Assembly: GCF_002813445.1 (NCBI RefSeq)
Contig: NZ_PHHD01000001.1
Coordinates: forward strand, 5,270,001 to 5,334,000
Length of the DNA: 64,000 nt
Source of the DNA: Pseudomonas tolaasii NCPPB 2192
GTDB taxonomy: Bacteria > Pseudomonadota > Gammaproteobacteria > Pseudomonadales > Pseudomonadaceae
Direction: 5' to 3'
The notes beneath the pieces are model-generated. The model had not been told where the DNA came from. It saw nothing but the letters and a program-made list of their open reading frames with translations, and did no database searches. Every line of letters starts with the position of its first letter. Position 1 is the first letter of the stretch. A program made the position numbers and the translations under genes. Positions 20,639-28,789 of the stretch are shown piece by piece.

Positions 20639-21487
20639 TTACTTGAACTCAACCGGAAAACCGATCGCAGGTTCCGGCAGATCCACGCCGAACCATTGTT
20701 TGAACGAGGCCTTGTAGGTCGGGAACTCCACGCCGGTCATGGCTTCATGCAGGGCGGTGTTGACGAAGTTCAGCCAGTCCTGGTCCCCACGCTTGACGGC
20801 ACACGCGTAGGTTTGCGGGCTCCAGGCGTAGGTCGGGCTGCGGTAGCGGCCAGGGTTTTGCACCATCAGGTATTTGACCGAGGACTGGTCGGTGGCGGCG
20901 GCATCGGCGCGGCCCGAGTTCACGGCCTGGTACATCAGGTCGACGCTGTCGTACTGGTCGACCTTGGCTTTTGGCAGGGCCTGATGCACCAGTTCTTCGG
21001 CGTACACGTTCTGCAACACCGCCACGGTCACACCGTCGCCGGCCGCTTGCAGGTCTTCAATCTCTTTGTACTTGCTGTTGATCGGCAACAGCAGGCCCAC
21101 GCCTTCGCGGTAGTACGGCAAGGTAAATGCCACTTGCTGTGCACGGCTGGCGGTGACGGTGATGAACTGGCAACTCATGTCGACCTTGTCGGTCAGCAGG
21201 TTGGGAATACGTGCGTCGGACGACTGCACCACAAACTCGACTTTGCTCGGATCATTGAACAAGCCTTTGGCCACGATGCGGCCGATGTCGATATCAAAAC
21301 CCTGCAACTTGCCATCCGCTCCCTGGAAGTGCCACGGCGCATTGGTACTGCCTGTACCCACGATCAGGTGCCCACGCTTGAGCACATCATCGAGCTTGCT
21401 GTCCGCCGCGTGCACTACGCTTGCGAGGGAAGCCGATGCGGCGAAGAGAAAAACACACGCTTTAAACACGGAAGGTCGGTGATGCAT
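20639..21487 (-). CDS. Periplasmic amino acid-binding protein of the ABC transporter
   Basis: 282-residue family 3 solute-binding protein. A signal peptide covers about residues 1-28, ending S-V-V-H-A before A-D-S-K-L-D-D-V-L. Mature family 3 motifs include L-K-R-G-H-L-I-V-G-T-G, G-F-D-I-D-I-G-R-I-V-A and the segment K-V-D-M-S-C-Q-F-I-T-V-T. The start at 21487 is set by the signal peptide and a CTGGAGTG ribosome site; the frame is open further upstream but without support. It is the first gene of the transporter operon. With the PLP dehydratase-like enzyme and RidA downstream, a D-amino acid ligand is plausible but not shown. Confidence 0.88.
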   Translation of the reverse strand: MHHRPSVFKACVFLFAASASLASVVHAADSKLDDVLKRGHLIVGTGSTNAPWHFQGADGKLQGFDIDIGRIVAKGLFNDPSKVEFVVQSSDARIPNLLTDKVDMSCQFITVTASRAQQVAFTLPYYREGVGLLLPINSKYKEIEDLQAAGDGVTVAVLQNVYAEELVHQALPKAKVDQYDSVDLMYQAVNSGRADAAATDQSSVKYLMVQNPGRYRSPTYAWSPQTYACAVKRGDQDWLNFVNTALHEAMTGVEFPTYKASFKQWFGVDLPEPAIGFPVEFK

Positions 21488-21820
21488 GACAAGCACTCCA
21501 GGAGTTGTGTATTCCGCTATACCGGAACTTAGTATGTAACAACGGAATAGACAGCAGAAAGTGTGCCATACGCGGTAACAGAAAAATATGACAGGAACAA
21601 ATTGTTTAAAAATCAAATAGATAAAACAAAATGACTAACAAGGCGTTACGCCAGCACCGAGGGCGGAGTTGATACCCAACGCCCCACCCATCGGTGACAG
21701 CTCCAATCAGGTGCGCCCCATCGGTGTTACCCGGCGCTGTTTTGGTGCGCGCACTCAGATGGAAATATCTCCCCACTGGACTAGCCTTGGCACATCACCG
21801 CCGACAAGGATCCCGTCCCA
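21488..21820. other. Divergent promoter region, no gene seen
   Basis: This 333-base gap lies between the divergent binding-protein gene (minus) and the small secreted protein gene (plus). It holds one palindrome (21512-21527) and an AT-rich stretch near 21580-21640 that could hold the promoter. I see no open frame, RNA gene or repeat. Confidence 0.6.
21512..21527. promoter_or_regulatory. Candidate operator upstream of the amino acid ABC operon
   Basis: TTCCGCTATACCGGAA is a 5-6-5 perfect inverted repeat 25 bases upstream of the binding-protein start. A third half-site, CGGAA, is at 21543-21547. IclR-family regulators bind short palindromes, and an IclR gene is in the same cluster. The assignment is inference. 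Confidence 0.4.
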
Positions 21821-22069
21821 ATGAAGTTCAGCCCTCTCCTGTTTTTGCTGGTTTTTTTACTCGCCGGCAACGCCTCGGCTACCAATGACCGACGCGACTG
21901 CAAAGAACAATTGCAAAAGCTCAAGGAAGCCTACGGCAACGACTACACCCGCCAGAACCATCACGGTTACCGCAAGGCCAAGGCATCCCGGGACAATGAG
22001 GAATACAGAAAGTGTGCGAGCCAGGCGCGCAAGGCCCGGGAACGAGTGGAGCGCGATGGCGATGCTTAA
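21821..22069 (+). CDS. Small secreted protein of unknown function
   Basis: 82 residues with a clear signal peptide (M-K-F-S-P-L-L-F-L-L-V-F-L-L-A-G-N-A-S-A, about residues 1-20). The mature part is about 60 residues, very hydrophilic and rich in Lys, Arg, Glu and Tyr. It has two cysteines, in R-D-C-K-E-Q and K-C-A-S-Q, that could form a disulfide in the periplasm. AAGGA precedes the start. I do not recognise the family. It is followed by the thioredoxin-like gene on the same strand 93 bases later, but a shared role is speculative. Confidence 0.65.
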   Translation: MKFSPLLFLLVFLLAGNASATNDRRDCKEQLQKLKEAYGNDYTRQNHHGYRKAKASRDNEEYRKCASQARKARERVERDGDA

Positions 22070-22162
22070 GCGGCGTACCTGTCAGAGTTGACAGTAGACG
22101 GGGGTGATTGCTCGATTTAGCGTGACCGGAAAACAGCCCGATCAGGCTGACAGGAGGTCGCC

Positions 22163-22567
22163 ATGAATGAAATGCAAACAGCCGCCGAAAACTTCGAGCG
22201 CTATCAAAGTGCCCTGAAAAAAGATCTGCCGGTTATCGTGGTGTTCAAGTCTCTACACTGCCAGTTATGCAAGGAGCTCGACCCCTGCTTCAACCGAATT
22301 GCCGAGCAGTACGCCGATCAAGTGGCGAGCTTTATCTTCGACACTGAGTACATCCCTAGAGTGGACGGCGTTGAAGGAACCCCCACACTCAAGGTGTTCA
22401 TAAATGGCAAGGAAGTTGAATCACTCCTGGGGATTGGCTTGCCAGGTGATGAGCAGAAAGCCGTCCTGGAAGACGTGTTCGACGAGTACGCCAACACCGA
22501 GACGCCGTCCCAGGACAACTTTCATCAACACCGGCAAACCGGCCAGGACTTAGGCTCCAGCCACTAA
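22163..22567 (+). CDS. Thioredoxin-like protein
   Basis: 134 residues with a thioredoxin fold over about residues 10-110. The active-site pair C33-Q-L-C36 and the cis-proline P74 (E-G-T-P-T) are in the expected places. The CxxC dipeptide is Q-L rather than the G-P of true thioredoxin, and no signal peptide is visible, so it is probably a cytoplasmic thiol-disulfide protein with specialised redox properties. A perfect AGGAGG ribosome site precedes ATG 22163. The last 18 bases overlap the 3' end of the convergent TerC-family gene. Confidence 0.8.
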   Translation: MNEMQTAAENFERYQSALKKDLPVIVVFKSLHCQLCKELDPCFNRIAEQYADQVASFIFDTEYIPRVDGVEGTPTLKVFINGKEVESLLGIGLPGDEQKAVLEDVFDEYANTETPSQDNFHQHRQTGQDLGSSH

Positions 22568-24115
22568 AGGCACCAGAACCACCTGCGTCACCCGTCGCTC
22601 TTCCACCGCCGCCACCGTGAGGCGCCAGCCTTCATGCTCCAGGCTGTCGCCCACCACGGGCAAGCGGTCCAACAGGCTCATCACCAGGCCGGCCAGGGTC
22701 TGGTAGTCCTCGCTGGCTGCCGCTTGAAAGCCGGTGCGCTGGCGAATCAGGTTGAGGTTCAACGCGCCGTTGGCCCGGAACCCGCCCGCCTCTTCGACAA
22801 TGTCCGGCCCTTCGATCTCGCTGGCGTCCGGCAATTCACCGGCGATGGATTCGAGGATGTCGGTCATGCTCAACACGCCCATAAAGTCGCCGAATTCGTT
22901 GATCACGAAAGCGATGTGGGTCGATTCCTGGCGCATCTGTTCCAGGGCATTAAGGATCGAAAAGCTTTCCAGCAGGTTGATCGCGCGGCGCGCAAGGTGC
23001 TCAAGGTCAGGCTCGTTGCCGGCCAGGTACTCTTTGAGCAATTCCTTTTTGTGCACAAAGCCCAAAGGTTCATCCACCGCGCCGTTGCGGATCAACGGCA
23101 ACCGCGAGTAGGACGAGTGCATCAGCTTCAGGCGAATCGTCTCGGCATCGTCCGCCAGGTCAATGCAGTCCACCTTGGCACGCGGGGTCATCAATGTGCG
23201 AATCGGCCGCTCGGCCAGTTGCAGCACGCCACTGATCATCACGCGCTCACGTCGATCGAACAGCGGGCCCTGATGGGTATCCGGCTCGCCAAGCAAATCG
23301 GCGACCTCATCCTCCATACCTTCTACCGCCAGGCTGCGGCCGCCCAACAAACGCATGACCGCGTGGGCCGTACGCTGGCGTACCGGCAATGTGCCCTGCG
23401 CCGACTTCTTGCGGCGGGCGCGGGCGATCTGGTTGAACAGCTCGATAAGGATCGAGAAACCAATCGCCGCATACAGATAGCCCTTGGGAATATGGAAACC
23501 CAGGCCTTCAGCGGTCAGGGCGAAACCGATCATCATCAAGAAGCCCAGGCACAGCATGATCACCGTCGGGTGGGCATTGACGAAACGGGTCAGCGGCTTG
23601 CTGGCCACAATCATCACGCCGATGGACACGATCACCGCGATCATCATCACCGCCAGTTCGTCCACCATGCCCACGGCGGTAATCACCGCGTCGAGGGAGA
23701 ACACCGCGTCGAGTACCACAATTTGCGCGACGATCGGCCAGAACATCGCATAGGCGGCGTTGCCCGTGCGCTGGGCCACATGGCCTTCGAGGCGCTCATG
23801 CAGTTCCATGGTGGCCTTGAACAGCAGGAACACACCACCAAACAGCATGATCAGGTCACGGCCGGAGAAGCTCTTGTCGAATACCTCGAACAACGGCTGC
23901 GTGAGGGTGACCAGCCACGAAATACTCGCCAGCAAGCCCAGGCGCATCAGCAGGGCCAGGGACAAACCGATCAACCGCGCCCGGTCGCGCTGCTCCGGCG
24001 GCAGTTTGTCCGCCAGAATCGCGATAAACACCAGGTTGTCGATGCCCAGCACCAGTTCCAGCACAATCAAGGTCAACAGGCCGAGCCAGGCCGTTGGATC
24101 CGCTAACCATTCCAT
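22550..24115 (-). CDS. TerC-family membrane protein with CBS pair and CorC/HlyC domain
   Basis: 521 residues. The N-terminal half (about 1-240) is a TerC integral-membrane domain with acidic residues in the helices (E-L-V-L-G-I-D-N-L-V-F and D-A-V-F-S-L-D-A-V). A cytoplasmic CBS-domain pair follows (about 295-430, with M-T-P-R-A-K-V-D and S-I-L-N-A-L-E-Q-M) and then a CorC/HlyC-type transporter-associated domain (about 435-515). This architecture matches E. coli YoaE/YegH. TerC-family proteins are linked to metal ion export and tellurite resistance; the ion here is unknown. The convergent overlap with the thioredoxin-like gene is unusual. Confidence 0.85.
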   Translation of the reverse strand: MEWLADPTAWLGLLTLIVLELVLGIDNLVFIAILADKLPPEQRDRARLIGLSLALLMRLGLLASISWLVTLTQPLFEVFDKSFSGRDLIMLFGGVFLLFKATMELHERLEGHVAQRTGNAAYAMFWPIVAQIVVLDAVFSLDAVITAVGMVDELAVMMIAVIVSIGVMIVASKPLTRFVNAHPTVIMLCLGFLMMIGFALTAEGLGFHIPKGYLYAAIGFSILIELFNQIARARRKKSAQGTLPVRQRTAHAVMRLLGGRSLAVEGMEDEVADLLGEPDTHQGPLFDRRERVMISGVLQLAERPIRTLMTPRAKVDCIDLADDAETIRLKLMHSSYSRLPLIRNGAVDEPLGFVHKKELLKEYLAGNEPDLEHLARRAINLLESFSILNALEQMRQESTHIAFVINEFGDFMGVLSMTDILESIAGELPDASEIEGPDIVEEAGGFRANGALNLNLIRQRTGFQAAASEDYQTLAGLVMSLLDRLPVVGDSLEHEGWRLTVAAVEERRVTQVVLVPLVAGA

Positions 24116-24500
24116 TTATAGAGTCTCTTTATCGGTTTTTCAGAATGCCGGGCACGGCAATGCGCGGTCAGTGGGCCGGGACAAGGTTAGCAGTCGGAAT
24201 ACGGGGTGCTTCAGCAGGAACAGCGGCAGTGATTGTCTTGGGGAAAGACGACTGGGAGGCTCCGAGAGGGTGTTCATGTAAGTCCTGTAATGGGAAAAGG
24301 ACTTGAATCGTACAGTCGAAAGTTAAATTTCCCACAACGCAAAACTATTACAAGATCTGTAGAACCCAACACATCACTTGTGTGGGAGCTGGCTTGCCTG
24401 CGATGCAGACAACTCGGTCCATCAGTAAAACCGAGGTGATGCTATCGCAGGCAAGCCAGCTCCCACAGGGGCCTGATCTGCATGGTCGAACGATGGGGTA
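24116..24500. other. Gap between TerC-family and SorC-type genes, holding a REPIN
   Basis: The right part holds the REPIN at 24381-24467. The rest (24116-24380) is the upstream region of the TerC-family gene. I see no gene or clear regulatory element in it. Confidence 0.6.
24381..24467. repeat. REPIN (paired inverted REP elements)
   Basis: TGTGGGAGCTGGCTTGCCTG at the left mirrors CAGGCAAGCCAGCTCCCACA at the right. The loop contains a further short inverted pair, ACTCGGT and ACCGAGGT. Confidence 0.9.
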
Positions 24501-25481
24501 TCAGGACTTTCGGGTCGCGTCGTCCAGCGCCAGGATGGTGTGCGCATTGGTCACCGTGGTTGCCAGCGTATTGATCACTCCCGACCTTAACGCCCCCAGC
24601 GTCGCCGCCGCCTTGGTGTTCTCGCTGGCGATCGCCACCACATCCGGAATGCGAAACAGCTCCTGCACGGTCAACCCGATCACCCGCCCCTGAATGGCGT
24701 TGACCGCCGGCTGCCCGTGAATGTCGATAAAGTCATACCCCATCATGTCACCCACCGTGCCGGACAGCCGCGCCTGAGCGATTTCCTGCGGCGAAAACCA
24801 GCCCATGCGCACCATATTGCTGTTTTCGCTCATATCGCCAATGCCGATCAGCGCGATATCCGCGCGCCGCGCACGGTCGAGGGTCGAGCGCACCGTGTCG
24901 TTGTTGATCAGCACACCGCGCAATTCCGGGTTGGCCACCAGTGCCGGCGCGTACAGGCTTTCACTTTCGCCGCCAAAACGCAGGGCCAGACGCCGGCAGA
25001 TATGGTCCGGGTTCATGTACTCACCGGCCTTGAGCGAACCGCCGATAGCGCACACAAACGTGCAATTGCGTGTCACCGGCAAAAACACGTTATCGGCCAC
25101 CGCGCCGACATTGCGGCCCATGCCCACGGCGACAATCATGCCGTCGCCCAGGGTTTTGTTCAGGTAGTTGGCCACCAGGCTGGCGACGGCCGAGCGCTGG
25201 GTGTCGGGCTCGCTGTGGTCGACGGCAATCAAGGCGCGGTCGAGCTTGAAACGTTCGACCAGCGCCCGCTCCAGCTCGTTGTTCATCGCCGGGTGCTGCA
25301 GCACGCGCACCTCGACAATGCCCTCATCGCGCGCGCGCTTGAGCAAGCGGCTGACTTTCGCGCGCGACAGGTCGAAGCGCTTGGCGATGGCCTCCTGAGT
25401 GACGTTCTCAAGGTAATAGAGCATCGCCACTTCGGTCATTTGATCGATATCGCTGGCCATGCGCTGGGTACTGTCACTCAT
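24501..25481 (-). CDS. SorC/DeoR-type sugar-binding transcriptional regulator
   Basis: 326 residues. The N-terminal helix-turn-helix (about 10-65) reads Y-L-E-N-V-T-Q-E-A-I-A-K-R-F-D-L-S-R-A-K-V-S-R-L-L-K, with the spacing typical of SorC regulators. The C-terminal sugar-binding domain (about 70-320) has the G-M-G-R-N-V and I-G-I-G-D motifs of the phosphosugar-isomerase-like fold. Effectors of this family are usually phosphorylated sugars. It lies 63 bases downstream of the rpiB-type gene and should control the divergent ABC/dehydrogenase/kinase operon. ATG 25481 is chosen over an upstream in-frame codon at 25508. Confidence 0.87.
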   Translation of the reverse strand: MSDSTQRMASDIDQMTEVAMLYYLENVTQEAIAKRFDLSRAKVSRLLKRARDEGIVEVRVLQHPAMNNELERALVERFKLDRALIAVDHSEPDTQRSAVASLVANYLNKTLGDGMIVAVGMGRNVGAVADNVFLPVTRNCTFVCAIGGSLKAGEYMNPDHICRRLALRFGGESESLYAPALVANPELRGVLINNDTVRSTLDRARRADIALIGIGDMSENSNMVRMGWFSPQEIAQARLSGTVGDMMGYDFIDIHGQPAVNAIQGRVIGLTVQELFRIPDVVAIASENTKAAATLGALRSGVINTLATTVTNAHTILALDDATRKS

Positions 25482-25544
25482 GGGGACGGGCTTCCGTTTC
25501 GGCGTCAAAGGCGCATTCTCCCGACTCTTGCCCCGTTCCGTCCA

Positions 25545-26006
25545 CTACTGATGCCCGTCACGCTCGATCGCATTGATGCGTTCGACCTTCGCCCCGGAAC
25601 GCGCGGCCTCGAACTCAGACTCCAGGAACGATTTGACGATGCTTTTCGCCAGCTCGGCGCCGATCACCCGCGCACCAATGGACAAAATCTGCGCATCGTT
25701 GCTCTTGCGCGCACGCTCCGCCGAATAGGTGTCGTGGGCCTGGGCCGCACGAATACCCAGCACCTTGTTGGCCGAAATCGCCATGCCAATGCCGGTGCCG
25801 CATACCAGCACGCCCAGGCGCTGCTGCCCGGCGTTGATGGCGGTGGCCACAGCCAGCGCGATATCCGGGTACAGCACCGGCGCCGTGGAATGGGTGCCGA
25901 AGTCGGTCACCGGGTAACCCAGCGCCTCGATATGGCGCTTCAACAGCTCTTTGAGCTCAAAACCCGCTTCATCGCATCCGATAGCCACCGGGAAAGGTGT
26001 GTTCAT
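25545..26006 (-). CDS. rpiB: RpiB-family sugar-phosphate isomerase
   Basis: 153-residue RpiB/LacAB-family aldose-ketose isomerase. The catalytic cysteine is C69 in V-C-G-T-G-I-G-M, and the substrate-binding aspartate is D12 in G-C-D-E-A-G. RpiB itself interconverts ribose 5-phosphate and ribulose 5-phosphate, but relatives (DerI) convert D-erythrulose 4-phosphate to D-erythrose 4-phosphate in tetritol pathways. Being inside a polyol cluster with DhaK/DhaL kinases, this copy may be such a pathway-specific isomerase. It leads the minus-strand arm, with the SorC-type gene behind it. A palindrome lies 37 bases upstream of its start. Confidence 0.85.
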   Translation of the reverse strand: MNTPFPVAIGCDEAGFELKELLKRHIEALGYPVTDFGTHSTAPVLYPDIALAVATAINAGQQRLGVLVCGTGIGMAISANKVLGIRAAQAHDTYSAERARKSNDAQILSIGARVIGAELAKSIVKSFLESEFEAARSGAKVERINAIERDGHQ

Positions 26007-26042
26007 GGCGTCTGGCTCCGCTGCCGAGATCTTACTGATGAC

Positions 26043-26056
26043 TGATCATATGATCA
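26043..26056. promoter_or_regulatory. Candidate SorC-type operator in the divergent promoter region
   Basis: TGATCATATGATCA is a perfect 14-bp palindrome between the divergent rpiB and ABC transporter genes. A related site sharing GACTGATCA, with a degenerate second half (TGATCAGAATTTCA), is at 26204-26217, nearer the transporter gene. Two similar sites between divergent arms suit control by the SorC-type regulator, but the pairing is inferred. Confidence 0.5.
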
Positions 26057-26290
26057 ATCTGTGAAATTTCGCTCACTCATTTCGCGGGCATTCAAACCTT
26101 TCTGTCAAGCGAGTTTTAACTGACCTGCCAGTCAACCCCCCTCTATTCAGGCGTATTTCAGCGCAAAGATGACATTCTAACCTTTTACATTAAAGAGATT
26201 GACTGATCAGAATTTCATTTGGTACACATATGCTCACAGAGAAACATGACTGTGCGACCTAATAAGAATTCACAGCACGAGGACACGCCG

Positions 26291-27778
26291 ATGGCCACGC
26301 CATTACTGCTCCAGGCTGAACACGTCGCCAAGGCTTACGCCGGGGTGCCTGCCCTGCGTGACGGGCGCCTCTCTCTGCGGGCCGGCAGCGTTCACGCGTT
26401 GTGTGGCGGCAATGGCGCCGGCAAATCAACGTTTCTGAGCATTCTGATGGGCATCACCCAGCGTGATGCCGGCACCATTCTGCTCAACGGCGCGCCTGTG
26501 CAATTCAACCGCCCGAGTGAAGCGCTGGCGGCGGGGATCGCGATGATCACCCAGGAGCTGGAACCCATCCCCTATATGACCGTCGCCGAGAACATCTGGC
26601 TGGGCCGCGAACCGCGCCGCGCCGGCTGTATTGTCGACAGCAAGGCTCTCAACCGCCGCACCCGCGAACTGCTCGAAAGCCTGGAATTCGACGTCGACGC
26701 CACCAGCCCCATGCACCGCCTGAGCGTGGCGCAGATCCAACTGGTGGAAATCGCCAAGGCGTTCAGCCATGACTGCCAGGTCATGATCATGGACGAACCC
26801 ACCTCCGCCATCGGCGAGCGCGAAGCCGAAACCCTGTTCAAAGCCATCCGCCGCCTCACCGCTCGCGGCGCCGGCATTGTTTACGTATCGCACCGCCTCA
26901 GCGAACTGGCGCAGATTGCCGATGACTACAGCATCTTCCGCGATGGCGCCTTTGTAGAAAGCGGGCGCATGGCCGATATCGACCGCAACCACTTGGTGCG
27001 CGGCATCGTCGGCCAGGAACTCACGCGCATCGACCACAAGGTCGGCCGCGAATGCGCGGCCAGCACCTGCCTGCAAGTCGACAACCTGAGCCGTCACGGC
27101 GAGTTCCACGACATCAGCCTGAGCCTGCGCCAGGGCGAAATCCTCGGCATCTATGGCCTGATGGGCTCCGGGCGCAGTGAATTCCTCAATTGCATCTATG
27201 GGCTGACCGTCGCCGACTCCGGCAGCGTCACCCTGCAAGGCAAACCCATGCCGGTTGGCCTGCCCAAGGCCACGATCAACGCGGGCATGTCACTGGTCAC
27301 CGAAGACCGCAAAGACAGCGGCCTGGTGCTCACCGGCAGCATTCTGTCCAACATTGCGCTCTCGGCTTACAAACGCCTGTCGAGCTGGTCGCTGATCAAT
27401 GCGCGCAAGGAAACCCAGCTCGCGCAGGACATGGTCAAGCGTCTGCACATCAAGACCAGTTCCCTGGAATTGCCGGTGGCGTCCATGAGTGGCGGCAACC
27501 AGCAAAAAGTGGTGCTCGCCAAATGCCTGTCCACCGAGCCGGTGTGCCTGCTGTGCGACGAGCCCACGCGCGGCATCGACGAAGGCGCCAAGCAGGAGAT
27601 CTACCACCTGCTCGACCAGTTTGTGCGCGCCGGCGGCGCGGCCATTGTGGTGTCGTCCGAAGCCCCGGAATTGCTGCACCTGAGTGATCGCATCGCCGTA
27701 TTCAAAGGCGGCCGGCTGGTGACCATCAGCACCGACACCGCCCTTTCCCAGGAAGCCTTGTTGAGTCTTGCCTCATGA
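26291..27778 (+). CDS. Sugar/polyol ABC transporter ATPase, RbsA-like
   Basis: 495 residues with two ATPase domains, the arrangement of RbsA/MglA. Domain 1 has Walker A G-G-N-G-A-G-K-S-T, a signature L-S-V-A-Q-I-Q-L-V-E-I-A-K-A and Walker B M-I-M-D-E-P-T. Domain 2 has a degenerate Walker A (G-L-M-G-S-G-R-S-E), as is usual in this family, and signature M-S-G-G-N-Q-Q-K-V-V-L-A-K. ATG 26291 follows a GAGGAC ribosome site. The frame runs back to 26219 without support. The next gene overlaps its stop by four bases. It is the first gene of the catabolic operon. Confidence 0.88.
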   Translation: MATPLLLQAEHVAKAYAGVPALRDGRLSLRAGSVHALCGGNGAGKSTFLSILMGITQRDAGTILLNGAPVQFNRPSEALAAGIAMITQELEPIPYMTVAENIWLGREPRRAGCIVDSKALNRRTRELLESLEFDVDATSPMHRLSVAQIQLVEIAKAFSHDCQVMIMDEPTSAIGEREAETLFKAIRRLTARGAGIVYVSHRLSELAQIADDYSIFRDGAFVESGRMADIDRNHLVRGIVGQELTRIDHKVGRECAASTCLQVDNLSRHGEFHDISLSLRQGEILGIYGLMGSGRSEFLNCIYGLTVADSGSVTLQGKPMPVGLPKATINAGMSLVTEDRKDSGLVLTGSILSNIALSAYKRLSSWSLINARKETQLAQDMVKRLHIKTSSLELPVASMSGGNQQKVVLAKCLSTEPVCLLCDEPTRGIDEGAKQEIYHLLDQFVRAGGAAIVVSSEAPELLHLSDRIAVFKGGRLVTISTDTALSQEALLSLAS

Positions 27779-28755
27779 ATGCCAAAACCTCCATTACTGC
27801 CCCTGTCACCGCCGCACCGCGCAACCGTGTGCGCCTGTCCCTCGACCGTTTCGGCCTGCCGCTGGTGTTTATCCTGCTGTGCGTGGTGATGGCGTTTTCC
27901 AGCGAATATTTCATGACCTGGCGCAACTGGATGGACATCCTGCGCCAGACCTCGATCAACGGCATCCTCGCCGTGGGCATGACCTACGTGATCCTGACCA
28001 AGGGCATTGACCTGTCAGTGGGCTCGATTCTGGCCTTCGCCGGGCTGTGCAGCGCCATGGTTGCAACCCAGGGTTACGGCTTGCTCGCGGCCGTCAGCGC
28101 CGGGATGTTTGCCGGGGCGATGCTCGGTGTAGTCAACGGCTTTATGGTCGCCAACCTGTCGATCCCGCCGTTCGTGGCCACCCTGGGCATGCTCAGCATC
28201 GCGCGGGGCATGACCTTCATCCTCAATGACGGCAGCCCGATCACCGATTTGCCCGACGCCTACCTGGCGCTGGGCATCGGCAAGATCGGCCCGATTGGTG
28301 TGCCGATCGTGATCTTCGCCGTGGTCGCACTGATCTTCTGGATGGTGCTGCGTTACACCACGTACGGCCGCTACGTGTACGCGGTGGGCGGCAATGAAAA
28401 AAGCGCGCGCACCTCGGGCATTGGCGTGCGCAAGGTGATGTTTTCGGTGTACGTGGTTTCGGGTTTGCTCGCAGGCCTTGCCGGCGTGGTGCTGTCGGCG
28501 CGCACCACCTCCGCCCTGCCCCAGGCCGGGGTTTCCTACGAACTGGACGCGATTGCCGCGGTGGTGATCGGCGGTACCAGCCTTTCGGGCGGCACCGGCA
28601 GCATTGTCGGCACGCTGTTTGGCGCGTTACTGATCGGCGTGATCAACAACGGGTTGAACCTGCTCGGCGTGTCCTCTTATTACCAGCAGGTCGCCAAGGG
28701 CCTGATCATCGTGTTCGCAGTACTGATCGACGTGTGGCGCAAGAAAAAACGCTAG
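27775..28755 (+). CDS. Sugar/polyol ABC transporter permease, RbsC-like
   Basis: 326-residue BPD_transp_2-family permease with about ten helices. Family motifs include G-I-L-A-V-G-M-T-Y-V-I-L-T-K-G-I-D-L-S-V-G-S and G-G-T-S-L-S-G-G-T-G-S-I-V-G-T. The N-terminus has a 25-residue basic cytoplasmic tail before the first helix. The start overlaps the ATPase stop (ATGA), indicating coupling. It forms the homodimeric channel with the RbsA-like ATPase. Confidence 0.88.
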   Translation: MNAKTSITAPVTAAPRNRVRLSLDRFGLPLVFILLCVVMAFSSEYFMTWRNWMDILRQTSINGILAVGMTYVILTKGIDLSVGSILAFAGLCSAMVATQGYGLLAAVSAGMFAGAMLGVVNGFMVANLSIPPFVATLGMLSIARGMTFILNDGSPITDLPDAYLALGIGKIGPIGVPIVIFAVVALIFWMVLRYTTYGRYVYAVGGNEKSARTSGIGVRKVMFSVYVVSGLLAGLAGVVLSARTTSALPQAGVSYELDAIAAVVIGGTSLSGGTGSIVGTLFGALLIGVINNGLNLLGVSSYYQQVAKGLIIVFAVLIDVWRKKKR

Positions 28756-28789
28756 AGAACGACCCACAACAATAACCGGAGTTCTACTT

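Noticed and set aside
21786..21805. A TTGGCAC element resembling a sigma54 promoter before the small secreted protein gene
   Set aside because: The distance between GG and GC is one base too short and the -12 region does not match. Spacing is strict for sigma54.
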